Both the position numbers and the translations under genes were made by a program. This document shows, one piece after another, positions 24,294 to 36,687 of a stretch of DNA of 64,000 nucleotides (position 1 is its first letter; each line of letters opens with the position of its first letter). This stretch comes from Bagarius yarrelli (taxonomy: Eukaryota > Chordata > Actinopteri > Siluriformes > Sisoridae). The stretch is from assembly GCA_005784505.1 (NCBI GenBank), contig VCAZ01000122.1, positions 65,284 through 129,283 of the forward strand, given 5' to 3'. The notes under the pieces were generated by a model that had not been told where the DNA came from, did no database searches, and worked only from the letters and a program-made list of their open reading frames with translations.

Positions 24294-25159
24294 AACAAGG
24301 CTCACTTCAACAACACACTTTGAAGTAAACCTGAGAAACTGAGATTCTGTGAAACACTCTGGAAGTGTGGAATATTGTAGAGTTTTGGATTAAACCTTGA
24401 AAGGTTCCTCCCATGAGATAAATTAACGAAAATGGTTCAAGGTTGACACTTTGTAGTCTGTTATGGCTCCGATTATCTACTTCAGTTAGTAATGATTGTA
24501 AGAAGCTCTTGTAAGAAGGGCTAACATGCATTTCAGGATTCTAGAGAACATTAAGGGTTCTCTGTAAAGGACAAGTTTTTGTTGTGTTTTGGCAAAAAAA
24601 GACCAGTTTTGCAGTGGAACAATCAGAAGAACCTCTGAGAGCTGAATTATTTTGGAAGTGTTACCAATCCTCCTGCTCTCAGCCAAAAAGAACACACTAT
24701 AGTGTTTATTAGAAAAGATTAACCCCCGTCATCACTGAATTTTTAACTTCTCTTATTCAAACTTGTACAACATCTCTAATCAGAATAAGATTATTATCGG
24801 AGTGCGTTAGCAACACAGAACCGGGTGTTGGGGTTTTTTTTCCCCTCCTTATAAATGTCCTCTGCTCCAGCTACATCCTTGTGGTGTTTTCCAATAGCGT
24901 CCAACGGTCTGTGAAACGGCTGCCGTTCCCAATCAGGACTCAGACGTTTAATCCTAAAGCGAAGGGGACAGGTCCTGGTTTGGAACGTGACCAGACTAAA
25001 CACACATCCAGTTGCTTGGCAGATTACGTTTGACATGAGCGCTGAACCGCGAAGCAGTGGCTCATCAAATGCTAACACTAGCGTCCGGAACCTAGAACCT
25101 TTCAGGCCTCCCAAACTTACAGCCCTGACCTTCAAGAAAATAAGCTGAGGTTTAATTCA
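23887..25159. other. Intergenic DNA, (CT)n and an unrecognised unique block
   Basis: (CT)n at about 24261-24291. The block 24790-25140 is GC-balanced with a 113-codon minus frame; no domain is recognised and no splice context is convincing. Confidence 0.35.
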
Positions 25160-25964
25160 AGCCACATGAGTTTGATATCACATTACAAGCCTTGTCGCGT
25201 ACCAAACAAGTGTGAGGCGCAACAGTTACTAAGTTAGCTAAGGAGCCATTAGTGATTAATAACAGGATTCGAATGTTAGCATAAGTAGCTTTTTTAGCTT
25301 ACACTTTTAGTACAAGCTATTTAGATACCTTTATAACAAACCAATACAATAAGACATAATAACTAGTTGTTAACAAAATGTAAAGAAAATTACAGGTGCT
25401 GCTGGCTAACTAGTCATCACTAGCTAATAAACGTGATAGAAACATGCTAGATAGATAGAAGCAGAGAGAAAGTTCTGAGGTATTACACTTACACATGCAG
25501 TGTAGCATTATGAAGCTTTAATACATTTTATAGCATTGGTAGGCCGAGGTGGGCTGGGCCCACCGAGTCAACCGACTGGCCCACCAATCTATGGGGGAAA
25601 GCAGGATATTATGCTTACAAAGAACTCACATTTACACATCATTATTTATATTTTCTTGCTAAAATGTATATTTTGAAGGAAAACACAAGCCAGACTAAAG
25701 GAACAGAATCTTACTTATTTCATGGACATACTTATGAACAGATTTTTTTGTATAACATGTTGAACTGCTTTCCCTGAGAAACCAGCATGATGAACCCAGC
25801 ACCAACTCCAAGTTTTCTGAAGCAGCGTTTTTCCCGCCTCGCTTTTACATGTACCAAAAAACTGCATTCTGATTACCAGCTAATAAAACAGTTCAAATTT
25901 GCTAGTATCATCTTATATCTGAGGTAATAATAAAGCAGCGCTGGTTTCTGCCAGGGCTTTAAAA

Positions 25965-26320
25965 GCAGGTTAGCCAACATCTGATTGGATGTTTAGTACA
26001 CTTAATAAAGACAAAGTTTCTTTCCAGTATAATTCAGTGAAGAGGCTCCATTACGGGTTTATTCGAACCAGCATGGCTCCACATGGATCCAATATCGCCT
26101 TACAAGCCTTATTGGGTACTAAACAAGGACGCCGGGCGAGCAAGTGCTATCGAAGTATTCACCGGAGTACCTCGGCAGTGCAGGTTAGCCAACGTTTGAT
26201 TAAGTGTGCTTAATAGAAAAGAGGTTTTGTTCCGTCCCAGCTAAGGGGTTCCATTACAGGTTATTTAAACGAGGGTTTCCCCTGCACATGGCTTTAATAT
26301 CCTCCTTCGTGGTCCGTGCA
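25965..26320 (+). repeat. Diverged 215-bp tandem duplication
   Basis: CAGGTTAGCCAACATCTGATT at 25966 returns as CAGGTTAGCCAACGTTTGATT at 26181. The order continues with TTAATA.A...A, TTCC, GGCTCCATTACGGGTTTATT versus GGTTCCATTACAGGTTATTT, and CACATGG. A third partial relative is at about 25150-25215 (ATTACAAGCCTTGTCGCGTA versus CTTACAAGCCTTATTGGGTA at 26099). Confidence 0.65.
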
Positions 26321-27599
26321 GTCTATTAGAGCTGCCTGGTAGGAGAGATACGGTTACTCTGAAACGCCACCGAGAAGCAGCGGCTCCCTGATTGCGCTTT
26401 TACAGTTTTACGAGCTCTCAGATGCGCTAAATGCGCTTCAGATGTGAGCCGGGCTGGATCCGTGTCCGCCCGCGTCAGGGTCTACACTTCGAGTTTACCG
26501 GATCAGATTTACAGCTTGCCGAGTGGTCGGGACGGCAAATGTCAAGGCTGGTTTTAAGGCAGATTGACAGCCTATAGTCGGCGTTGTATCTTCAGGCAAA
26601 ACACACACCAAAAAACCCTGTAGAAAAGCCTGATGAGGGTGAACCCCCTTCTCCCTCTATCCCACCTCTCCTTCCTCCTCCAATCCTTTCTTAAAAATTC
26701 GATTAGGCTTGAGTGCGATTTGTTAGATTTAGACTGGAAACACAGATGCGGTCACGTACACACTGGAGATGGCATTGGAAGTTACAGGAAACGCTTTGAT
26801 GTAGGTGAAGGTAATGCAGCCGCGCTGGCAAAAGACCAGCAACTGAAACTAAACTCTGCCAGAAAGTTTAACAACGTTAACGCTCAGAAGGAACGCCGTT
26901 CCGACGTTCTGACAGGCTGAAATAAAAACCCGCCCTGGGATTTAACCCCTGCGCTTTAGTCCCTAACCATATTCACTTCCAAAGCATTGAGTTTTAACAC
27001 GCTAGCCATCTTGTATATCGCAAGCCCAGCACTGCATTCTGGGATGCTCAGTACACCATGTTCAAGAAAAGGAGCTTTAGATGTTAGCAGCTGACAGCTT
27101 GTTATTATTTTTAGGGGAATAAAGCGCAGAGACAACCGCAGCAACTAGCACCAAAATCATAACGGTTTGAGGGAGAAGAACTTTTCTTCTCTTCTTTCAG
27201 TTAGGGAAAGACCTTCGTCTTGACCAACGCTCTCTAAACATTCACACGAACTCATAGCACACGCTGAAAAATGTGACAGCTCCCCTCCCGGCACCCAGAC
27301 TCTAAACGAGCGAGAACGGCCCGGGTGATGTAAACATGCTCAGAAAGAGCGCGCAGACAGCAGCGGTAGCAATGCTTTTGTTTTTAATATCGCTGACGCG
27401 TGTTATTACATGTCCAAGCTGCTACGCTGAACTTCTTCTGAACAGTAGCCAGGCAATGCAAACATCTAAAATAAAAAACCTCGCTTCTTTTCGTTTGTTC
27501 TACACGCCATTACGGAGAGTGTGTGTAAAGCATGTATACAAACGTGTGCTTTATTATCTTTTAGTGCCTTTTTTTTAAGGTTAAAAGTCCAGCGCTTAA
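26321..27599. other. Unique block, no gene recognised
   Basis: 26320-26560 is GC-balanced and non-repetitive. The rest is AT-rich unique DNA. Frames of 95 codons (+) and 62 codons (-) show no motif. Confidence 0.3.
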
Positions 27600-27686
27600 T
27601 TAGAGTGAGGAAAAAGAAGGATAAGGAGAGATAAAAAAAGAAGAAGAGTGTGCAAAAGAAAGAGAGAGGTGGAGAGAAAGAGAGAG

Positions 27687-27739
<53 letters not shown>

Positions 27740-27942
27740 TTTTGAAAGAGAACTAAAACAAGAAAACAAGATAATGGAAGAGAGACAGATAATCGGACGA
27801 TGCTAACAAGAAAGAAGGAGAGAGACAGAATGAGAATAGAGAGACAGATTAGAGAGAGAGAGAAAGAGAGAGAAAGAAAGAAAGAAAGAAAGAAATATTA
27901 TGCTAAAGAGAGGAGAGAGAGAGAGAGAGAGAGGTAGGAGAT

Positions 27943-27975
<33 letters not shown>

Positions 27976-28059
27976 TAAGAGAGGGAAGAAGAAGGGGAGA
28001 AGATAAGAGAGTAGAGAGAGAGACATATGATGCTAAACAGAGGGAGAAAGAAAGAAAGG

Positions 28060-28102
<43 letters not shown>

Positions 28103-28133
28103 GATGCTAAACAGAGGGAGAAAGAAAGAAAGG

Positions 28134-28183
<50 letters not shown>

Positions 28184-28214
28184 GATGCTAAACAGAGGGA
28201 GAAAGAAAGTAAGG

Positions 28215-28254
<40 letters not shown>

Positions 28255-28255
28255 C
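27600..28255 (+). repeat. (GA)n-rich composite array
   Basis: GA and GAAA tracts throughout. From 28024 a unique core (CATATGATGCTAAACAGAGG then GAGAAAGAAAG) occurs at 28024, 28098 and 28179, with a decayed version at about 28252. Periods are 74 and 81, differing by GA-tract length. Confidence 0.85.
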
Positions 28256-29324
28256 TGATGCTTTCTCCTCCCTCTGCCTCCAGACCTACAGGGTTGAATC
28301 AGATAAAGTACTATTTGTCTCATACACACCAAAAACTGAGGAAAGAAGAACACACCCCAGTGGCGGGGGCCTGGTAAGTGAAGAGGTCAGGCGGGCAGCT
28401 GGCATAGATGCTTCTGGAGTAAACTGCGTGATTGCTGCGTCTCCGAGGCTCGGACTCGTTGTGTGGTGGTGAGGAAGGGAAAAAAAACCCACAAAAACAA
28501 AACAAGCATCAGATATCGCTCCATCTCCACTAAAGTCTGAGAGCAATTAAAGCACGGCTGCCTTTTCATTTTTTCGCAATTACACCGATTGTATTTTTGT
28601 AAGGCCGCGAAATTGCAATTACCTCCAATAACGTTGCTAACGCTCTCGTCCCTTGTGAGGTTTTTTTTTTTTTCTTTCATTCTCTGGATCTCAGAGGCTC
28701 GCTGGAGCACTATTTCCTCACTGGTTGCCAAGAAAATGAAGCGCATTTGAGCTGCAAAAGGAGAGAATATTGTAATGGAGTGGAAGTGGGAAGTGGAAGC
28801 CAAGCCAAGGATCCATCTGAAGGGACTCGTTCCTGTTCCTGCTAACGTTTTTTTATGAAAAAGAAAACTTCTTCTTTTACTTTTAAGGCAATGGAAATAA
28901 CGGAATGGCAGTTATTTCCACATTATGCACGTAAACAGCGTCGCTATTTCTGATCGGAATTTCAGGTCAGAACACAACCTTGAATCCCCGTCTCTTCTTT
29001 TTTACCCCAAATTTCTTCCACTTGTTGTAAGTTGCAGCTGCGAAGAAAACACCGCACGTTGCCTTCACTGAAAGACTAATCGCAACCTGCTGTTTCCGGA
29101 GAGCTCCGGATTTGAAGCGGGATCCAAAAAAAAAAAAAAAGGCAGCGGAAATCATCCATCATGTTCTGAATAATAATCTACAATGTTTTTTTTTTTTTTT
29201 TGCTTAGCAAATAAAAAGCATTCCATACGATGGAATATAAACAAACCTCAGAATTATATCAGTATACACGAAAACATGCTGCTATCCAGAGTGAATTACA
29301 TTTCTCATTACGTTTATCTTACTT
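28256..29324. other. Unique DNA, possible conserved non-coding element
   Basis: 28500-28760 is non-repetitive, with GCAATTAAAGCACGG and CGCGAAATTGCAATTACC segments (homeodomain-type TAAT cores). A-runs at 29126-29140 and T-runs at 29186-29201. No gene seen. Confidence 0.25.
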
Positions 29325-29432
29325 ATTTTACTCACCGGGGTAGTTAAGGCTTAGGGCCTTGCTCAGGGGCCCAGCAGTAGCGGATTGGTGCTGCTTGGAA
29401 CAGAACCCATGATGATAACTACTAAGGTAATA
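29325..29432 (-). mobile_element. SINE fragment
   Basis: Contains TTAGGGCCTTGCTCAGGGGC then CCAGCAGTAGC, and ends near GAACAGAACCCATGAT, the decayed B-box region. Head and tail are missing. Confidence 0.6.
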
Positions 29433-30940
29433 GTTATCATCCTAATGTGATATAGTAACTCCAGGGATATAAAACGAGACAGTTTAGAAAACATTACAGC
29501 AGAGAATTTGTCTTATTGAGGTCTTTGTCTTTGGATTGTCAATATGTCCATTCGTTCATTCATCCAAACTAGCATTTTTAACCCTTCCCACTCCAGTGGC
29601 ACCGATCTCGACAGGGGTTGACGATCTATGTTTTTCGTCCTTCTTGTCTTCCATCTATCCCTACATTACCCATGGCCCGTCCCTGCATCAAATGTGTTCT
29701 ATCCATTAGAAACTGGACGATAGCATCTCACCAATTAAACTGGTATCTCCCAGTTTTTAATATTCAGGTAATCTGCAGTAGGAAGAGAAGGGATAGTTGA
29801 AAAGCATAAAGGGCAAAAGAACTCAACTAACATTGGGTCGCCAACCGCTGCTAAATGCGAACTGATTCTCCATCACTGATGCCAAATGTGAACGGGATTA
29901 ATGTGACATTTGGCAAGTGAATTGGTGGTGAAACTTTACTACAGGAAATTGTAAAATAAAGAAAAATGCTTGTTTAGATTAGTGCGGCTCATTCCGGTCC
30001 CATAAACATGCAAGAAGGTGTAAATGTTGATCAAAATCAGTTGCTTAGGAAAAACATTGACTTTTAACCAGAAATTAAAATGATTTTGTAGTTATATCAT
30101 AATTGTGGTTTTATTTTTATGCAGTTACATAAACTCAATGGTGTAACCCATAATTTAATGCTGTATAATTAGTTAAATCAGACGTACATATGTTGCATGG
30201 TTGATGTAAATGTAAAGTAAATCTTAGCTTTCTATAAGACGACGTTAAAAGGAGAATCAATAACCAAAACAAATCGATGTAACTTAGTTTATCTAGAATA
30301 AACACTGTTTGCCAAGAAGCTTTAACGCTATAGCAGGTTTCTTGCCATACTAGAATTTTGTGCACTGGGACTGTTTATGAAATGACTTATTTCAACCTTT
30401 TTTAATAAAAAATGCAACATGGTTGGTGTTCACGAACAACACTCACGTCACAGGACGCAGACCGACACCATGTGTAGATTTAAAAAAAATATCTCACACA
30501 CACAGCGAGAATTAACCTGAAGTGAGCTTTATATTAAGTATATATATAGTAGATGTGCTATATAAAGCACAGGTATACCAAGAGGCATTTTATGCCCCTA
30601 TAATGTGAACTTATGGGGCATTTCGGTTATTTCGCAGGCATCTGACTCTGTTGGTTAGCACAGGAGCGCGTGTACAGATAACATGTACTCTCCTCTGCTC
30701 AGATTTTGAACAGTGATGACGCTACATTAGTGATAAGCCATATGGCTTCCGTCTGTCTGACACTCCGAACGGGTCAGCAGCGAGGGCAGCGAGGGCGGTC
30801 TTTCTTCACTCCCTTTGGAGCTTAAAAATTAGCTTTCAGACACACGAGTGCTAATAATTAGCGGTGTTTAGTGATGGATGTGTTTAGCCTTGATGTGCTT
30901 TCCTAACCTTTCATACACTTAGCCTATGCATAGATATTTA
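29433..30940. other. Intergenic AT-rich DNA, no gene seen
   Basis: Unique sequence without coding signal or strong repeats. Confidence 0.4.
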
Positions 30941-30942
30941 AG

Positions 30943-31000
<58 letters not shown>

Positions 31001-31050
31001 ATCTGTCTGTCTGTGTGTCTGTCTGTCTATCTATCTATCTATCTATCTAG
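30943..31050 (+). repeat. (ATCT)n/(CTGT)n compound microsatellite
   Basis: Pure ATCT units to about 31000, a CTGT/GTGT interruption (31002-31028), then ATCT again to 31050. Confidence 0.95.
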
Positions 31051-31288
31051 GCATTAGGCTCCAACTGGGTCTGACTGCGGCAATTGGAATGCTGTGTGTG
31101 ATTTAAGTCTAGAGAGGGGGTCAGGGTGTGAGGTCAGGACACTCTGGAGTGTTTAGATGGGATCCTGGCTGTCCTGGACAAATTAGCCAGCAGTAGACGG
31201 CAGCCATCTTGAGCATACTGATTTTTTTCAGGTTACCAAAACAAAACACAACAGTTGAGGCTTTGACACTTTGTGTCTTTTTCTGCAG

Positions 31289-31540
31289 GCAAGCCAATAA
31301 GGGGGCCTCTCGAAGACACACTCCACCTCGCATCTTATCAGTTCCAAAAGAGCTTACGATTACCGCTGGAGAGAAAAATGAGCGCGAGAAAGAAAAAGAG
31401 AAATGGATGATGGTGCAACATGATGTCTCATCCCCGCTGAGATGGGACTTTTACCCCGTGCAATGGATCAGGGTTAGAATGAGTCAGAGAGTGAAAGAGA
31501 CTGATGGAAAGGTTGGCTGTCACAGAGCAGAAAAGTGAAA
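31289..31540 (+). other. Exon-like candidate, uncertain
   Basis: A pyrimidine-rich tract ending TTTTTCTGCAG (31279-31289) precedes an open + frame that runs to a TGA at 31536-31538, with AATAAA at about 31539. Soon after the acceptor, the frame reads PPRILSVPKELTITAGE, which resembles the first strand of an immunoglobulin I-set domain. The following part (NEREKEKEKW...) does not continue an Ig fold. No gene context supports it, and chance is possible. Confidence 0.15.
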
Positions 31541-32728
31541 TAAAATATTCTTCCACTGCTGAGCCACGGACTGTCAGATCCTTCTCCGGATCGCCGCTGA
31601 CGGGTTCACCCAGAGAACCCCTAGCCTCAGTTGCCCTTTTTTTTTTTATTTTAGTAGGACCGAACAAACAAAATGGCATGCTCTAAAGTCAAAAACAATG
31701 CTTCTTTATTCCACCGAAAGAAAGATTTTAAGACGTTTTCACGGCAGCATCAGTCACTTTTATCTGGGATTCTGGTGATATACTGTGCTCTCGCTTGGCT
31801 AAACTCGAGCTCCACACTGCTGCCATGTGCCGTTTTCTAAACAGCCCCAAAACAATGAGCAATGATCTGATTTCGACGTGGAATTTGGAGATCTTCCTTT
31901 AAAAAAAAAAAAAAAAAAGGATTAAAAGACAAACTGCTGTACAAAATGTCGTAAACATCAAGAAACGTTTCAGTTCCAAAAAGCAAAAACGTGTAAAGGC
32001 TCACATTTGTAGCATTGACACGAAAAAGCACACTGTAATCTGAGGTACCTGATTTATTGCGACGACTTTGCAGATCGTTTCACGTGGATTAAGGTGTTTT
32101 AGAGCTCAGGATCTGGAGACAAGTTGACCGAAAAGGACAAGAGGTAGGTTTTAAGATGATGTTTTTTTGGTCTCCTTTATAGAATTTATCTAGTGTAGAT
32201 TTTATACGGTATTTATACAGTAATATTTCCTATTAAGGCTCCAAGTTAAACTTTATATTGTTTGAAAAATGTCCCAGAAATTCATTAATTAATAATGTTA
32301 AATTATGGTGATAAAGGTCAGGATGGTGATGAGGGCAAGACATTACCATGATCACCGCCGTTACATCATGACCTTCGTTATTAATCTAATGCTGCTGGTG
32401 GTTGAGATGTTAAGGGTGACATGAGCAATGATGGAAAGGGAATTATGGTGATGATGGTAAAGGTAATATAGGTAATGATGATGGTAGTGAGCGTTACTTA
32501 CATTTAATGCACACTAATTATAAATGTTTATAAATGTTTTGCTTTATTTCTTATTAAGGCTCCAATTTTATTTAAACTGTGTAAAATTAAAATGAACAAG
32601 AATTTCACTCCACAAACCGAAATGCTGGTACGCGTAGAAGCTCTCCGAACCCAAAATGGCAGGTCACATTACATCAGAATGCCGTCAATCCACGCTGAAG
32701 GACTGGAAATACACATTTTATCGTCTAA
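31541..32728. other. Intergenic DNA, no gene seen
   Basis: Poly(A) at about 31901-31918, AT-rich unique DNA and GATGGTGATGA-type low complexity at about 32305-32480. Confidence 0.4.
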
Positions 32729-33199
32729 CAGGGTTCCCACTCTTTTTTTTTTCAAAGTTCTAGTCCTTTTAAACTTTTAATATACTTGCTTTAGGCTCTT
32801 TTGCATGTTTTCCAGATTTTTTTCCAGAGTTGTGAGTTCATCCCTTTTCTCTGCGACAGTGTTTCGATAAGCCTTTGACTTTGACAGCAAGGTGTCATCT
32901 TCTGCCCAGACCACCATTTCAAGCAAGTAACAATATTGAATTATTTGATCTCTTAAGATCGAATCAAAAAACGCTAATAAACCTGTACTCTGTGATGGAT
33001 AAATTTTAAAACTGATCTGTGAATTAGTATAATTGCGTGGTGAACCTATGCGGACCAGGTTAGGTACCTGCCTACCAGACGATGTAACACTAAATTCCTA
33101 GCACCTGTAACCGCCAACACAAGACAGCGCCACTAAATCACAGTGGGAGACCTTACCGAAACAAAATTTCCAGGTTTTTCAGGATGTGTGGGAACCCTG
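32729..33199. mobile_element. hAT-like MITE
   Basis: A 471-bp element with terminal inverted repeats CAGGGTTCCCACTC at the left and, in reverse complement, CAGGGTTCCCACAC at the right (33186-33199). The end sequence resembles non-autonomous hAT elements of fish. There is no transposase frame. The flanking 8-mers (32721-32728 and 33200-33207) match only partly, so the target duplication has decayed or the insertion is old. Confidence 0.75.
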
Positions 33200-35284
33200 T
33201 CTATACATCTGTGGTCTCATTATCATTGACTTCAAGTCGTTCAGAAATGTCCATGCCATGCAGACTCAATGAAACATTTCAGACTTTAATTCTGAAATAG
33301 TCGCTGTGTACATGAATGCACGACTGGTGAAATTTCACCGCTTGCCAAATTCCATCGCGGCCTCTTTAAAGCAAATTGTAGGTTTGTGTCTGGCGACAGT
33401 ACGTCATGGTGCCAGGTCGTGCAGGGGGTAATGTACGCCTGGCAGCAATTGCCGCCGTGTTTAGGTATCCAGAAGTAAAGCTCAGAAAGAGCAACTGAGA
33501 AACATCTTAAAAAGATTGTAAGAAAAACTAAAATGTTTGGTGTTATTTATAATTTAGACCTCTGTCATTTATTAGCCCGGGTTTCCATCAACTCCCAAAT
33601 CCACAAGGAAAAAAAAAGATTTGTGATACACATGACATATTCTTTCCCTCTCAGTGAAAAGCAGAATGTGTCAGTTCCAGTAGTGTGACGATGACTCAGC
33701 AATCTAGGGTAGTGATCCATATGCAGTTGTCTACACAACAGGATTTGGGTCAAAGAGCTAGTAGAAAACATAATCAGAAAAACACAGAGCCATAATCTGT
33801 GGAGTGAAGAGGACAGAGCAGGAAACCAAGGTAAACCCATCGCAGGTTCAAAAACCAGGCAAGACAAATTGTGAAAAGCATCAACATTTGTTCGCCAGGG
33901 CAAAACAAGACATCAAACTTTGTGAAGGTTGACGTGTGTAGAGCTTAAATAGCCTGTACAACTTTTGGACAGGTGGACATTCGATAACTGCAAGTCAGTG
34001 GACAGCTGGAATAATACTCAAATAATATTTAAGCAAGGGCCAACTCGCACCAATTCCAGCAGCATTGAACTTCCACGTTTTTTCAAGCAAACATCTCCGT
34101 CTCAGGTCTTCCTACGTTCCTGAGCTGAAAAATAAAAAGCCAGAGTTTGTGTTTGTTAAATGCCATTTGTCTTAGTCGCACAGGGCCGTTCCTGAGAAAA
34201 TCTGAGTGTTTTGTGAAGGACTTTCCAGAGGCTCGTCATCCTCTTTAAAACCTCAAAACCAAATTGATTCTCGCGTTCCTTCAAAGCAAAACAATTTATT
34301 AACTCAAGCGGTCTCCAGTAGGGTTCTGATTCCTGACATGGCTGCCCTGCCTCAGGAGTGGGCTTGCGATACGTCACATGCTTGCCACCCAGGAAGAGGC
34401 AACTGGTTTAAAAAGGCAGGAAGGAATTGTTGAGTGTATGCGTCTGTGCACTGTTTTGGATTGAAAAAAAAATTCAGCATTTCAAGCCAGAGCAACATCT
34501 GCCTCAGATCAAAGCCGTCCGTTTGAGCATTGAATCCAGCGACGCCACTGATCTGTTTGCGGCTGAGAAGCCGAGCTACGGTAAATGTTTTTAAACCCTG
34601 CTGAATTCGTGCCGTGAGCTTTGATAACACAGATCTGTGTTTGCGTGGAGATAGAAAGGCATGAAAAAAAAAAAGAGGGATAGAAACAAAAGACGTTCAG
34701 GAGAGCAGGTGTGCAAACGGTTGGGAATGGTCTGGCCGATGGCCTGCATTTAAAAGGTTTATACATGAGGTTTGTGAGCGAAACCAAAGTTGATTAACGT
34801 TGAATTATGCATCTGAGGATCGGCCTTGAGGTGTCCGGCCTCATCACCGCCTGAAAATCTCCACAGCCATGTATTTAGACGTTTTTCTCAAAACACATAG
34901 TGTGAGGTCGAGGTGAGGGCAGAGACGCTGGAGACGGTTTAAAGAAACAACGTTTCTGTAACGTGTGGATGATCCACTGCCCAAGTTCTAATTTCTAAAC
35001 ATGAACATGTTGATGAAATAAACATCTACAGACAAAGAGTGGATCCTGATGAGGTAGCCATGTCTTGCTTCTTTACAAACATCCCCACCAATCATTCTGA
35101 CGCAAGTTTAACACAGACTTTCATTATTAAAAAATACACGTATGATTTTATTTATAGGTTTTTAAACTTAGTTGTTTATCTGACCTGGTGTAAAAACAGC
35201 CATTATTTTCTTTACATTTACATCTTTTTCTCAGCAGTCGTAAGTTTTGTTTTAAATAAGCTTAGTCCAGCCTTTCCTCTCTAG
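33200..35284. other. Intergenic DNA with unique blocks, no gene recognised
   Basis: 33565-33903 has a 112-codon minus frame without recognised domain and may be part of an old interspersed repeat. 34190-34850 is a non-repetitive, GC-balanced block. No splice-consistent coding signal. Confidence 0.3.
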
Positions 35285-35985
35285 TCTGACCCCGCCTATT
35301 AGTTTGACAGCAGTCCGACCCCGCCCATTCGCTTTACCACCCCGCCCCATTCGCCTTACATATCGACCCCGTCCCATGGTCGCTTTACATCAGTCTTACC
35401 ACGCCCATTTGCTTCACATTAGTCTAACCCCACCTATTCGCTTTACACCAGTCTGACCCCGCCCATTCGCTTTACAATAGTCTGACCCCACCCATTCGCT
35501 TTACATCAGTCTGACCCCACCCATTTGCTTTACATTAGTCTGACCCCACCCATTTGCTTTACATTAGTCTGACCCCAGCCCATTTGCTTTACATTAGTCT
35601 GACCCCGCCCATTCGCTTTACATCAGTCTGACCCCGCCCATTTGCTTTACATCAGTTTGACCCCGCCCATTCGCTTTACAACAGTCTTACCCCGCCCATT
35701 CGCTTTACATCAGTCTGACCACGCCCATTTGCTTCACATCAGTTTAACCCCGCCCATTCGCTTTAGAGCAGTCCAACACCGTCTATTCGCTTTACATCAG
35801 TCCAACACCGCCCATTCTTTTTACAGCAGTCCAACCCCACCTATTTGCTTTACAGCAGTCCAACCCCGTCAATTCACTTTACATCAGTCCAACCCCATCC
35901 ATTCTCTTAACAGCAGCCCAACCCCATCCATTTGCTTTACAGCAGCCCAACCCCACCCATTCTCTTTACAGCAGCCCAGTCAGAC
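35285..35985 (+). repeat. 29-bp minisatellite, about 24 units
   Basis: Unit close to TTCGCTTTACATCAGTCTGACCCCGCCCA, with units at both ends more diverged. Because 29 is not a multiple of 3, all three + frames cycle through the same unit. The 161-codon frame at 35642-36127 is this artefact. The unit end CCCCGCCCA is a GC-box-like string. Confidence 0.93.
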
Positions 35986-36687
35986 CTCGTCCATTAATCC
36001 TAAAGACACAGAAACAAAAAAAAACTTTAATACTCCAACTTTAAAATTACATTCATTTAGTTCCTCTGAAATATATTTGCATGTTTGGAGTTCAAGAAAA
36101 TCAAATCAACTAATGCAGCAGCTGTAAATAAGCTAACACACAAACAGCTTGTCATTTCAATTTCTGACTTGGATGCAGGAGAAAAAAAGGTAAATGTGGA
36201 AATTGCACTAGGGGCTGATAATTCCTGGTGGTAATGTAGAAAGTGGCGCTGATGGAAATCTCGGCATGGACTTTACACGCTGCCGGGTGCAACGTCTCCT
36301 CGTTGGGAGCTAATGGGCGCGCAAGCGTGACTAATCGACGCATTTCTACTAAAGACTGGCGGCTGGAAGCCGTCCATGCTACACTTTCATTCAGCTAAGA
36401 TTGGAGATAAGGGTCATGAGAGAAAAGCTTCCACACCGAGGTGATGTGTGGACCACACAGAACAGGGCCAAATGCCACCTGGGTGCAAATTTATACTCAT
36501 ACTTAGATGGAACACATGTTGGAAAAAAAGATGGTGAGAATTGGTGCATTAGTAAGAGGGTCAGGGCTAGGACTGATGAGTGGGGCTTATGAGCCAAAGT
36601 GAAACAATGTGGGGGGGCATGTGTATATAGGTTAGGGTTGAAAAGAATGAGAGATTCAGTTTAATAGGAAAGAGCAAAAATAAACCA
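35986..36687. other. Intergenic DNA, no gene seen
   Basis: Unique sequence; no coding signal. Confidence 0.4.

Noticed and set aside
24794..25135. 113-codon minus-strand frame as a gene
   Set aside because: No recognisable motif; length is within what chance allows in a GC-balanced block.
35285..35985. CRISPR-like regular repeats
   Set aside because: Units are directly tandem with no unique spacers, and the genome is a vertebrate one.
35642..36127. 161-codon plus-strand open frame
   Set aside because: Product of the 29-bp minisatellite, which cycles through all frames.
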